In this document: in pieces, positions 8,705 to 16,585 of the stretch | Layout: each line of letters starts with the position of its first letter | Position numbering within the stretch: position 1 is the first letter of the stretch | Assembly (NCBI RefSeq): GCF_017897595.1 | Contig: NZ_JAGKIK010000004.1 | Span: 186,001-250,000, forward strand | DNA from: Aquimarina sp. U1-2 | GTDB lineage: Bacteria; Bacteroidota; Bacteroidia; Flavobacteriales; Flavobacteriaceae | Direction of reading: 5' to 3' | Length of the DNA: 64,000 bases | The notes under the pieces: model-generated | The model's database searches: none | Told to the model about the DNA's origin: nothing | Seen by the model: only the letters and a program-made list of their open reading frames with translations | Translations under genes and position numbers: made by a program

Positions 8705-9484
8705 TCATACATTATACCCTATCGAAAGCCCACGATGAAGCGTTCTAATACCATTCACTTCTGAATGATCTGCTTTATGCAAGGTATTACCATTATCCCA
8801 AACCACAATATCTCCGTTTTTCCAATGATGGCGATATATATTCTTTTCTTGAATAGAATGTATATAACACGCCTTTATAAGAGGTGCTGCGCGCTCATCG
8901 TCTAATCCCGATAGCGATATACAACGTATCGGGGTGCTCATATATAATGAAACCTGTCCCGAAATAGGATGAATTCGAAAAATAGGATGATCTGCTTCGG
9001 TTTCGGCATCCTTAATTGCAGATACATCTACACCAGATATTACATGTTTTAAGGTTTTCCCTTCTAATTGTTGTTTCATATGATCATCTAGTGTTTGATA
9101 AGCCCAGTATTGATTCGTAAATAAAGTATCTCCTCCTTTTGATGGAATAGTTACGGCTCGAAGTGCAGAATATGCCGGTGGTTTTTTAAAATAACTAGAA
9201 TCGATATGAAACCTACTTTTCGAAGGTCCGGTTTTACCGGCATTGGTTACCACGTTAAGATCTGGATAACCGGGCACCGGTGTTTCACCGGCAGTAAATG
9301 TTAAGGGTCCCAGCATTTTAAGAAAATTTACAAAGGTTTCATCTGATGGTTCCTGATTTCGAAAAATCAACACTCCGCATTCTGCCAAAAGCATTTTGAT
9401 CGTATCTACTTGTTTTGCTGATAAATACTGAAGATCAATATGCGATACCTCTGCCCCAATAGGCTTTTTTTTATGTACTGTCAT
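8705..9484 (-). CDS. TauD/TfdA-type Fe(II)/2-oxoglutarate dioxygenase, last gene of the putative MAA operon
   Basis: This 259-residue protein has the TauD facial triad: H93 and D95 in RFHIDSSY, and H236 in WDNGNTLHKA. The arginine that binds 2-oxoglutarate is in RTLHRG (R247/R251). The usual WDNRxTxH motif has Gly in place of Arg. TauD-family enzymes hydroxylate, demethylate or decarboxylate small acids using O2 and 2-oxoglutarate. The gene begins 9 bases after mysD, so it is probably co-transcribed. In cyanobacteria the oxygenase that turns mycosporine-2-glycine into palythine is MysH, a phytanoyl-CoA-hydroxylase-type protein. A TauD-type enzyme in that position would be a different solution. 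The substrate is inferred from context only. Confidence 0.85.
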   Translation of the reverse strand: MTVHKKKPIGAEVSHIDLQYLSAKQVDTIKMLLAECGVLIFRNQEPSDETFVNFLKMLGPLTFTAGETPVPGYPDLNVVTNAGKTGPSKSRFHIDSSYFKKPPAYSALRAVTIPSKGGDTLFTNQYWAYQTLDDHMKQQLEGKTLKHVISGVDVSAIKDAETEADHPIFRIHPISGQVSLYMSTPIRCISLSGLDDERAAPLIKACYIHSIQEKNIYRHHWKNGDIVVWDNGNTLHKADHSEVNGIRTLHRGLSIGYNV

Positions 9485-9493
9485 CTATATATA

Positions 9494-10528
9494 CTAAGAT
9501 TTTCTTTTTAGAGCTTGCTGCCAAATCTTTGAGGTGATGCTATTCAAATCAAATGTTGTGGTTTTTATCATTTTTGAAATCATACTGGTTTCACTAAAAG
9601 ACCAAAACAAACCGGCCTCTAGCAAGAAGGATTGTTCTGTATCTTTGCAGATGCGAAAATCATACATCGAAAAATCGCGACATCCCATAGCGCGGTGCAT
9701 TGTTATCATGGTTTTTTTAAGTTGTGTCTCTAGTGTAGTATTCAAAATAGCAGGACAAGTCGCAGGAATCTCAATTTTATCAGATTGTGCTACTAATTTA
9801 CCTTCGACATCGAATAAAAGTTTATCTGATTTCTTACGAATCGGATTTGAATGGTTTACATGATATTCAATAGCAGGTAATAGTTCAAATTCGTTGTCGA
9901 TTTCTAAAATAGCGGCTCGAATCTCTCGACCATCAATAAACTCTTCAACGATAATCTTAGTACAAAACTGCAAAGCTTCATAAATTGCTTTTTCTAAATC
10001 TCGAGATTCGCGAACCAAGGTAAGACCTTCTGAATTATCGGATGTATTTGGTTTTACAATTACAGGAAAATTCATCATATCGACTTTTACTATTGCCTCT
10101 TCCACAGATCGCACTACAAAACTTTTTGGCAGACCTACATTTTCTTCCTGTCCGATACGTTTCGTCATTTGTTTATCCTGTGCTATTTTTAGAGTATAGC
10201 CCGAAGAACCGACCAAAGGGATACCCAGGGTATCTTCAAACAAAATCCTAATTGTAGTTAATCCTTTATCACAAAACAGGTGAGGAACGACCACATCAAC
10301 ATCAGAAAGTTTGGAAATAAATTCAGACAACCCAATTTTTTCACTTTTTTCATCAATAGAGGGACTAATTGACCAATTTCCATCGGGATAAATAACTGCA
10401 AACAACAATTTGAATTCTTGAGGTGCAACTACATCTTTCGCATATAATATCGACAAATCAAAAAAGAACTGAGATGTAGGCGAACCTACAATTTGAAGTG
10501 CCGTATACCTATTTTTAATCCCCTCCAC
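9494..10528 (-). CDS. mysD: MysD-like ATP-grasp ligase (D-Ala-D-Ala ligase superfamily)
   Basis: In cyanobacteria MysD joins a second amino acid (Ser, Thr or Gly) to mycosporine-glycine, giving shinorine-type imino-MAAs. The 344-residue protein matches what I know of MysD across its length: NPxSDNSxGxTLV-type phosphate loop (VKPNTSDNSEGLTLV at 158-172), IVEEFIDGREIR, DFRIC and the characteristic LLEAGLFWSFSETSMISKM near 302-320. Ordinary D-Ala-D-Ala ligases end with a GxT-type signature instead. The start codon overlaps the end of mysC by 14 bases, so translation is probably coupled. The amino acid used cannot be read from the sequence. Confidence 0.87.
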   Translation of the reverse strand: MEGIKNRYTALQIVGSPTSQFFFDLSILYAKDVVAPQEFKLLFAVIYPDGNWSISPSIDEKSEKIGLSEFISKLSDVDVVVPHLFCDKGLTTIRILFEDTLGIPLVGSSGYTLKIAQDKQMTKRIGQEENVGLPKSFVVRSVEEAIVKVDMMNFPVIVKPNTSDNSEGLTLVRESRDLEKAIYEALQFCTKIIVEEFIDGREIRAAILEIDNEFELLPAIEYHVNHSNPIRKKSDKLLFDVEGKLVAQSDKIEIPATCPAILNTTLETQLKKTMITMHRAMGCRDFSMYDFRICKDTEQSFLLEAGLFWSFSETSMISKMIKTTTFDLNSITSKIWQQALKRKS

Positions 10529-11825
10529 TTACTACTATTTTACCTATATTAAAATCTATTTTTAACCACTCTTTTCCTTGAAATAGTAGCATCCATAATT
10601 GATACGGAATACTAATGTGATTCGTAAAGAAAAACGGCCATGGATCTTCTTTTCTAAAAACCGCTTCCTTTTCAGAAGAAATACGTTGCATAAGTTTTTT
10701 AATTTTAGAAAACGAGAATGCAGTGATTATGCGATACAGCTCATGATATAGCCAATATGTCGAATTAGCTTTTGCATTAGGAACAATTGGATCATTAATC
10801 TTTGATACATTCGTATATGCGTCTACGGTTTCTGGTTGACCGTGCATTAATGTAATCGCCGAATGTGTTCTGGGATTACATTCGATCGGGATAACTTCAC
10901 CATTCTTGCGTATAATGAAATCAAAAGAAAGCTGTCCCGTTGCATTTAATTTTTGTAAAAAAGTGGTAACCCAAATTCTCACTTCTGGCACGTCTATTGG
11001 TTGATAATTTACCTGAAAAGGTGAACTGGGACAACAGATGTACAACGTCATTTTACCTTTACTACTTGTGGTATGCACGCACACTTCTCTACCCTCAATA
11101 AATTCTTGTAATACCCAAGAAGAATCTTCTCTTATCTCTAGATTTTTTACACGATCTTCCCATCCTTGATGCGGAATTGTACGCAAATCTAATCTATGAA
11201 TAGGATCATAATCTAATTTTTTAAGTACATAAGATTTTTCTTTGGTAAATTCGAAATTTAGTAGCTGTTGAGGTGAAGTAATAGTATACGATTCAGGAAC
11301 AGAAAGTCCAATGCTTTTGGCCAGCTCAATAAAGTCATGCTTATGGTCTAACAGCTTAACCGTTTTAGCATCCAAATGAAAAAACATGGTTTTCTTCTGA
11401 AATTTATCCCGTGCTAAAGCCGAGTAATATGCCGATTTAGGACTAGATACTGGTACAAATAAATCGGCATTATACTTTTGAGCAACCCTGGCCAGTTCAT
11501 TTTGATAGTCTTCTCCGTCTGAATGTATTTCAGGAATAATTTCAAAATCTGATACACTGCTAGAATACCTGGTGCCACAATATTTATATAAAGGTGTTTC
11601 TACCACTACGACCTTGAATCCGTTAGAATAAAACAAGCGCGCCAATTGTAAACACTTCGTCATTTTTCCGCCAGTTAGTAAAACAGTACTTTTACTCGTT
11701 CTTTTTTTAGATTTTAAGAGTTGTAGTACCGAGTAATACAGCGCTATTAAAAAAGACGGAATGGCTAATACCCAAAGCACGGCTATGGTAATTATAGTCT
11801 TGCCTATGGTCATCAAACTACTCAA
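10515..11825 (-). CDS. mysC: MysC-like ATP-grasp ligase (mycosporine-glycine synthase)
   Basis: MysC activates 4-deoxygadusol with ATP and condenses it with glycine to mycosporine-glycine. The 436-residue protein has an N-terminal transmembrane helix (8-33), as in cyanobacterial MysC. Next come LLTGGKMTKCLQLAR (49-63), VPVSSPKSAYYSALA, the ATP-grasp segment VLQEFIEGREVC (238-249) and the metal-binding IECNPRTHSAIT (314-325). It finishes with WLKIDFNIGKIVVSGGD, close to the C-terminus I recall for cyanobacterial MysC. It overlaps the methyltransferase gene by 8 bases. The full-length agreement, including both termini, makes this one of the firmest assignments in the operon. Confidence 0.9.
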   Translation of the reverse strand: MSSLMTIGKTIITIAVLWVLAIPSFLIALYYSVLQLLKSKKRTSKSTVLLTGGKMTKCLQLARLFYSNGFKVVVVETPLYKYCGTRYSSSVSDFEIIPEIHSDGEDYQNELARVAQKYNADLFVPVSSPKSAYYSALARDKFQKKTMFFHLDAKTVKLLDHKHDFIELAKSIGLSVPESYTITSPQQLLNFEFTKEKSYVLKKLDYDPIHRLDLRTIPHQGWEDRVKNLEIREDSSWVLQEFIEGREVCVHTTSSKGKMTLYICCPSSPFQVNYQPIDVPEVRIWVTTFLQKLNATGQLSFDFIIRKNGEVIPIECNPRTHSAITLMHGQPETVDAYTNVSKINDPIVPNAKANSTYWLYHELYRIITAFSFSKIKKLMQRISSEKEAVFRKEDPWPFFFTNHISIPYQLWMLLFQGKEWLKIDFNIGKIVVSGGD

Positions 11826-12642
11826 TTCTTCTAATTAAGGTTATACCATCTCTCAAAGGCAACATGACCTGTTCAACCCTTGGATCATCGCATACTTTTT
11901 TATTAAAATTTTGAATAGCTTTTGCATCTTCATTATCAGGAACCGACTGGTATGCCTGTCCTTTAAGAAACGTATTGTCGACAATCATTATCCCCCCTAT
12001 ATTCAGCATTTCATTGTCCAGAATGTATTTAAAATAGTATAAATACCCCTGCTTATCAGCGTCTAGAAAAACGAAATCAAAAATCTTGTTACTTTGATGT
12101 AATTCTTCTAGAGTTTTACGCGCATCGCCAACTTTTAGTTCAATTTTATGACCTACAGGAGATTCATCTAAAAATTCACGAGCTTTCTGTGCTGTATAAG
12201 GATCAAATTCGCAAGCTAATAATTGTCCATCTTTGGGTAAAGCTTCAGCCATCGCTAGAGAAGCATATCCTGTAAACGAACCAATTTCAAGAACATTTTT
12301 TGCCTGCGCAATGGCAATAAGCATTTTTAAAAATTGTCCTTCTAGTACTCCCGATAGCATTTCAGGCTCTAACTGTAGCTGCGTTTGGCCATTTGTAAAA
12401 GCATCTTCCCAATCTATTTCATTTGTAGCTTTTTCAAGTTTTTGTAATGATTTTGAAGGCCTATTACTATGTGCTATAAGATAATCATCTAGTGGAAGCA
12501 AAAGCGCTTTAAGGTCTTTCAACAAATCAGGTACAATTCTAGTGCTTTGATGTAACACTGCAAGTTCTAGATCCTTTAGTTTTTTACTGGCAATAGAAAG
12601 AGGTGTAATTGGTTTTAACTTTTTACTACTCTTTGTTTTCAT
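11818..12642 (-). CDS. mysB: MysB-like class I O-methyltransferase
   Basis: MysB methylates desmethyl-4-deoxygadusol with S-adenosylmethionine to give 4-deoxygadusol. The 274-residue protein begins with the PITPxS segment. It carries the LSGVLEGQFLKML motif (96-108), the SAM-binding loop VLEIGSFTGYASLAMAEALP (117-136), the metal-binding DADK (194-197) and VDNTFLKGQ (221-229), and the tail DPRVEQVMLPLRDGITLIRR. These are the features I know from cyanobacterial MysB rather than from general catechol methyltransferases. It overlaps the HAD-like gene by 4 bases (ATGA-type coupling) and mysC by 8. Intact, with no odd residues noted. Confidence 0.92.
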   Translation of the reverse strand: MKTKSSKKLKPITPLSIASKKLKDLELAVLHQSTRIVPDLLKDLKALLLPLDDYLIAHSNRPSKSLQKLEKATNEIDWEDAFTNGQTQLQLEPEMLSGVLEGQFLKMLIAIAQAKNVLEIGSFTGYASLAMAEALPKDGQLLACEFDPYTAQKAREFLDESPVGHKIELKVGDARKTLEELHQSNKIFDFVFLDADKQGYLYYFKYILDNEMLNIGGIMIVDNTFLKGQAYQSVPDNEDAKAIQNFNKKVCDDPRVEQVMLPLRDGITLIRRIE

Positions 12643-13361
12643 ACTGCTGCTTCAGATACACGATCTTTTTGTTTATTCATCAACTTTTCAGATAATGTCT
12701 CCCAATTCGTCTCTGTTAATTCATCAAAATGAAGGTCGGCAATACGCTCTACATTTTCATCATGATAATTACCAAGAGTTGCCACTGTAAAAATACCGGC
12801 ATTTTTTGCAGCTAAAAGGCTAATAAGACCATCTTCTATGGCAATACATTCTTCTGCCTTGATATCAAAATGTTTGCATGCATTTTTGTAACACTCTGGC
12901 GAAGGTTTACCATTCTCTACATCAGTTTTGTGAAAAATATGATCAAAATCTTCCTTAGAAATAGTGCCATCAAAGGCTTCTAAAATAGCTTCAGTATTGT
13001 CGGGATATGTCGTTGTAACCCATGCTACTTTTACATCCTGTTCTTTAGCCTCATCAATCAGCTGCTTTAATCCCGGTCTGGGTTCAACATTATTCTTCTT
13101 GATAAGCTCACCTGCTATGGCAGTTTTACTTTTATGAATACTTTTAATTTGTTGTGCTGTAAGTTCTTTGCCTGTAGCTTTGCTTAACGTTTCTAAACGC
13201 AGCATTCCACCATTACTTTTTAATAATTCTTTATACGTATCAACATCCCAATGCCAATTGATATTGTTTTCTTTAAAAGCTTCATTGTAGGCTTGTCGCT
13301 GATATTCTGATGTTTCGGCTACGGTTCCGATAGAACCAATAAATAATGCTTTAGGTTTCAT
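12639..13361 (-). CDS. HAD-fold protein without catalytic aspartates, in the putative MAA operon
   Basis: The 240-residue protein has the overall form of a beta-phosphoglucomutase-type HAD hydrolase with a helical cap at about 15-95. Motif I, normally DxDGT, reads GSIGT (residues 9-13), so both the nucleophile and the acid/base Asp are gone; the codons read GGT TCT ATC. The other motifs remain: Thr in VTTTYP (115-120), Lys in GKPSPE (151-156) and the metal-binding acids in AIEDG (174-178). It therefore probably binds a phosphorylated ligand but cannot turn over by the usual mechanism. It is translationally coupled to mysB and lies 20 bases after the cyclase gene. Possible roles are a scaffold, a product-binding or regulatory subunit, or a new activity. 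No such gene is in the cyanobacterial cluster as I know it. Confidence 0.85.
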   Translation of the reverse strand: MKPKALFIGSIGTVAETSEYQRQAYNEAFKENNINWHWDVDTYKELLKSNGGMLRLETLSKATGKELTAQQIKSIHKSKTAIAGELIKKNNVEPRPGLKQLIDEAKEQDVKVAWVTTTYPDNTEAILEAFDGTISKEDFDHIFHKTDVENGKPSPECYKNACKHFDIKAEECIAIEDGLISLLAAKNAGIFTVATLGNYHDENVERIADLHFDELTETNWETLSEKLMNKQKDRVSEAAV

Positions 13362-13381
13362 AATTTTTTATATGTTAAGAT

Positions 13382-15112
13382 TTATATGTTTACTTTTTCT
13401 AGTTGAAGTTGTTGCCTGGTCGTCTCAGCTACAGTAGAAGGGTCTTCTAATCCTACATCAGAGCAAAGTGGCTCGATGCCAATACCGTTTCTTTCGTATG
13501 AATGGCATAGGATTTTATATTCTGAAAGATAATTCGTAAGTTCTTCATGAGACAAATCATTTAAATAACCACATTGTCCGATCGTATGTTTTGGAAGCGG
13601 TGCTACAAGATTGCCTCCTCGTTTTTCAATAACTTTAACCTGAGCCTTGTAAATCAAATCACTATCATTTAAAATATCATGCCAGAGGCTTAGCTCGAAA
13701 TCGCTTAAAAGTTGCATAATGCGGTCGCAATCTTCTTTTGCAATCCATCCTTTTCTAAAGCTTAAAAAAGCACCAAAGCCCATACCACAGGATATGGCAT
13801 GACCATGTAGCATTCCCGAAGGAATTTCAAATCCAGGAGACCACGTATGACCGTAGGCATGGGGTCGGCATTGGTGAGTTTCATAAAGGTTTCCATATTC
13901 GGCTTCTACATAACTACGCATGGCTAGCGCAAGTATTTTTTGACCATCTTCAGATAGCTGATCATCATTTGTTTGTGTTCCAAATTGAGAATGAAGTAAC
14001 GCAATACCTGTTTTTTCTAATAGTTCGAAAAGTTCAATATCCTTAACAACAGCCATTTTTATAATTTCGGCGATGCCATGACGAATCCATCCGGTACGAA
14101 GTGTTTTAAAAAAAGAACGATCGGTAAGTGTCATTACCGGTGCATGATAAGCGCCAAAAAGATTTTTAAACCCAAAACCATCACAACACGTACGTGGAGA
14201 AGGACCGGCATCTATCCCCGAAACAATAGAGGTTGCCAACATGACATAAGGTGTATTACGATGGTACAAAGCGCATGCTAAACCTCCAATATCTGCAATT
14301 ACCCCTCCTCCTACAACAAGTACAGGTTCTTGACGTGCTACCCCAACGTTTTTGAAATCTGCTAATAGTACCTCTACCATGTGTATGCCTTTATCAATCT
14401 CCATAGCACGGTAAACCAAAGGTTCGAATTTAATCGTATGATACTCAAAATAGGTTTCAAGTTGCGTACGATAATGCTCATTAATAGTACTATCTATAAC
14501 TGCAACCACACGACCCAAAGGTCTATAGAGTCTCGCAAGTGTTAGATTTTCAATATCGAGTATGCCTTCTTCAATATGGATCTGAGTCATTGTCGATTGC
14601 GTCATTACAGCTTCGATGAACGTTCCGTCTTTTGTACTATTGACCTCACCTGTTGATGATCGATACGCAGAAGTAGGATATATAGCATGAGGATGCTCTT
14701 GCTCTAAATGTTCAAGGAGTTTTTCGGTTTCTGAATTATTTTTATTTTTTCGTAGTAATTGAATGACACTTTTATCAGCTTCTTCAGATGCTTCTGCCCG
14801 TGCTGCTAACTCTTTCCACTTAGGTATATAAGATTGATCTGATAATTCAGCAAGTTCGAGTAGCGTTGTAAATAATTGTTTTATCGGCATTGCGAACGCA
14901 CCTTTGAGCTTTCTTAAAAGTGGTCTGGACTTCAACGAGTTCTGGTTCAATTCAATATCATGTACTTCCGAAGAAAAAGCATCTATGCCACTAAAAGCTT
15001 TTAAAAGTTGTATCATAGAAGAGTGAGTAGCTAGTGTAACTATGCCAAGATTGGCATTATAATTATCAATAAATTCCTGAAGATAGCGTTGGATGTCTTT
15101 GTTTTGTGTCAT
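13382..15112 (-). CDS. mysA: sugar-phosphate cyclase, DDG-synthase-like, with N-terminal extension
   Basis: The C-terminal 400 residues are a dehydroquinate-synthase-fold cyclase: NAD loop GGGVIADIGG (268-277), zinc ligands E349 (in IAEIIK), H422 (in YGHTWSP) and H436 (in LHGHA), and the tail YLNDLSHEELTNYLSEYK. HTWSP and the tail match the sedoheptulose-7-phosphate cyclases that begin MAA, gadusol or C7-cyclitol synthesis, and Ala419 replaces the Asn that binds the DAHP carboxylate in true dehydroquinate synthase. Two things are odd. Residues 1-170 form an extra helical domain (the total is 576 against about 410). The substrate loop, GGKTGVN in dehydroquinate synthase, reads DAGPSPRTCCDGFGFKN (301-317), with Arg307 for the usual Lys. 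The product is most likely desmethyl-4-deoxygadusol, but a valiolone-type product cannot be excluded. Confidence 0.87.
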   Translation of the reverse strand: MTQNKDIQRYLQEFIDNYNANLGIVTLATHSSMIQLLKAFSGIDAFSSEVHDIELNQNSLKSRPLLRKLKGAFAMPIKQLFTTLLELAELSDQSYIPKWKELAARAEASEEADKSVIQLLRKNKNNSETEKLLEHLEQEHPHAIYPTSAYRSSTGEVNSTKDGTFIEAVMTQSTMTQIHIEEGILDIENLTLARLYRPLGRVVAVIDSTINEHYRTQLETYFEYHTIKFEPLVYRAMEIDKGIHMVEVLLADFKNVGVARQEPVLVVGGGVIADIGGLACALYHRNTPYVMLATSIVSGIDAGPSPRTCCDGFGFKNLFGAYHAPVMTLTDRSFFKTLRTGWIRHGIAEIIKMAVVKDIELFELLEKTGIALLHSQFGTQTNDDQLSEDGQKILALAMRSYVEAEYGNLYETHQCRPHAYGHTWSPGFEIPSGMLHGHAISCGMGFGAFLSFRKGWIAKEDCDRIMQLLSDFELSLWHDILNDSDLIYKAQVKVIEKRGGNLVAPLPKHTIGQCGYLNDLSHEELTNYLSEYKILCHSYERNGIGIEPLCSDVGLEDPSTVAETTRQQLQLEKVNI

Positions 15113-15142
15113 CGTAGTGGTTTTTTAGTGTATTTCGTTTCT

Positions 15143-15171
15143 CGAATGTATCTATACCATTATAGATCGAA
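15143..15171 (-). promoter_or_regulatory. candidate promoter of the putative MAA operon
   Basis: Read on the minus strand, TTC (15169-15171), an 18-base spacer and TACATTCG (15143-15150) resemble TTG-N17-20-TAnnTTTG with one mismatch in each box. It would start transcription about 25 bases before the cyclase ATG. The match is weak; the same TTCG ending occurs in the better promoter at 29016-29045. Confidence 0.35.
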
Positions 15172-15309
15172 GGACTGATTTGAGTTTTTTATTAACCTTA
15201 AAAAGCAATTGAGGTAGCGATACGTTGACTGATGGTTTTTTTAATGCAGATTATGCTTTAGAACTTCGTCACGAAAATTGAAAATGTACTAAAATCCACG
15301 ATTTTTTAA

Positions 15310-15486
15310 TTGATTGTCCGTTATTATATCTAAAATTTAACTGAGAAGTCATCCTGAATTCATTTCAGGATCTCATGAAGTTTATTTTCTGTAAATTAAG
15401 ATGAGAAGCTGAAACAAGCCTGTGCTGAACTCGTTTCAGTATTCAGCTTGACGCAAACCGTTTAAGTTAAATTACAGATATTCGTA
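15310..15486. repeat. two-hairpin interspersed repeat, family 3, copy 1
   Basis: The unit runs from TTGATTGTCCG to ATTACAGATATTCGTA and contains the hairpin TCCTGAATTCATTTCAGGA and a second hairpin built on AAGCTGAA...TTCAGCTT. The two ends are imperfect inverted repeats of each other (GATTGTCYGTTATTATA against GAATATCYGTAATTTAA). Other copies are at 28636-28789 and 54286-54438; this one is longer by about 23 bases around the second hairpin. It lies in the 517-base gap between the cyclase and the DUF2911 gene, which otherwise holds only the promoter candidate and the terminator. Confidence 0.82.
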
Positions 15487-15572
15487 TTTTTTATATTCAT
15501 TTCGGGATTACAGTAGTCTCAAGAGGGAATACGAATGATGTATGAAACGAATGTAAATAAGCGTCGTATAAA

Positions 15573-15601
15573 AAAAAGCGCCCTACTCAGGAACGCTTTT
15601 T
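15573..15601 (-). terminator. intrinsic terminator after the DUF2911 gene
   Basis: AAAAAGCG at 15573-15580 pairs with CGCTTTTT at 15594-15601 around a 13-base loop that contains a further CC/GG pair. It is 29 bases past the DUF2911 stop on the minus strand, and because of the flanking A and T runs it could work in both directions. Confidence 0.75.
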
Positions 15602-15629
15602 CAAATGATTTGTGTGTGAGAAAGAGTGC

Positions 15630-16472
15630 TTATTTGGCTCCCCACTCTGCAAGGGAGTCTTTATTTAATTTTACATAGTCGGTATTACCTGCTTTTTCTG
15701 CTAATGATAACGAGGTTTTGGCTGCTTTTATTGCCCCATCCTTATCTCCTGACTTGGCATAAATAAGAGATTGTTGTCTGTGATACCAGAAAGCAGGTTC
15801 TTTTCTTAAAGAAATAGCTTTATCTATATGTTCTTTTGCTTTGGCATAGTCTTCAATATCTTTATAGAAAACAGCGGCTTGATAATGATCCTGAGCCGAT
15901 GGACCTGCCATGGCTTTTTCGATACTTGCCATAGCCATCTTTTTTGCAGGTACTTCAATCTTCACCGCGGCTTCAACATTAGACCAGAGTAAACTCAGAA
16001 TAGCAGAATCCATAGTGAAATCACTAAACATAATAGTAAACGTTTCAACATTAATCGGGATCGTAGTAGCTTTTACTGTTACTTTAGCAGCTACTTTAGA
16101 ATCATCCCATTTTTGGGGAGTTCCCCAATTGTTGGCATCTGTATAAAAAAGTACTTCCCAGTTTTCTTTGCCTGGTTTGGTAAAAATAGCATAAGTACCT
16201 TTTTTTACTTCTTTCCCTTCTATCTTTACATCATCGCTAAACGTTATCGTCGTATTTTTGTTAGCACCCGTTCTCCAGAGTTTATCATAGGGTACCAAAT
16301 CTCCAAATATAGTTCGTCCTCTCATACTAGGTCGAGCATATGCTACAGTCACATCTGTCAATCCGATAACTTGCTCAATTTTTGAGGTCGGACTAGGTTG
16401 CGGGGTTTTTACCTGAGCTTCAATACTAAATGAAAATAACGCAACAGAAAGAAATAATATGATTTTTTTCAT
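15630..16472 (-). CDS. secreted DUF2911-domain protein with TPR-like C-terminus
   Basis: The 280-residue protein starts with a signal peptide (MKKIILFLSVALFSFSIEAQ). The DUF2911 domain follows at about 22-170, with hallmarks ARPSMRGRTIFG and LVPYDKLWRTGANKNTTI. The C-terminal 100 residues are helical, with TPR-like pairs (HYQAAVFYKDIEDYAKAKEHIDKAI). DUF2911 proteins are common exported proteins in Bacteroidota and have no settled function. It lies between the MAA-like operon and the aquaporin but has its own upstream region and terminator, so I treat it as a single-gene unit. Confidence 0.9.
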   Translation of the reverse strand: MKKIILFLSVALFSFSIEAQVKTPQPSPTSKIEQVIGLTDVTVAYARPSMRGRTIFGDLVPYDKLWRTGANKNTTITFSDDVKIEGKEVKKGTYAIFTKPGKENWEVLFYTDANNWGTPQKWDDSKVAAKVTVKATTIPINVETFTIMFSDFTMDSAILSLLWSNVEAAVKIEVPAKKMAMASIEKAMAGPSAQDHYQAAVFYKDIEDYAKAKEHIDKAISLRKEPAFWYHRQQSLIYAKSGDKDGAIKAAKTSLSLAEKAGNTDYVKLNKDSLAEWGAK

Positions 16473-16585
16473 AGTGTTTGTGTGATTTAATAAGTTTAAT
16501 TAGTGATAACGAAATTAAGGAATACACCCACATAAAAAGTTAACAAAAACTTAAATTAAGTAATAGTATATTTACCGGGAATTTA

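Noticed and set aside
9494-10528. Reading this gene as ddl (D-Ala-D-Ala ligase for the cell wall)
   Set aside because: Its signature segments (SDNSEGLTLV, LLEAGLFWSF) are of the MysD type, and it overlaps mysC in the operon.
13382-15112. Reading the cyclase as an ordinary AroB 3-dehydroquinate synthase of the shikimate pathway
   Set aside because: The DAHP carboxylate-binding Asn is Ala (A419), the GGKTGVN loop is lost, HTWSP is present, and the neighbours are MysB, MysC and MysD rather than aro genes.
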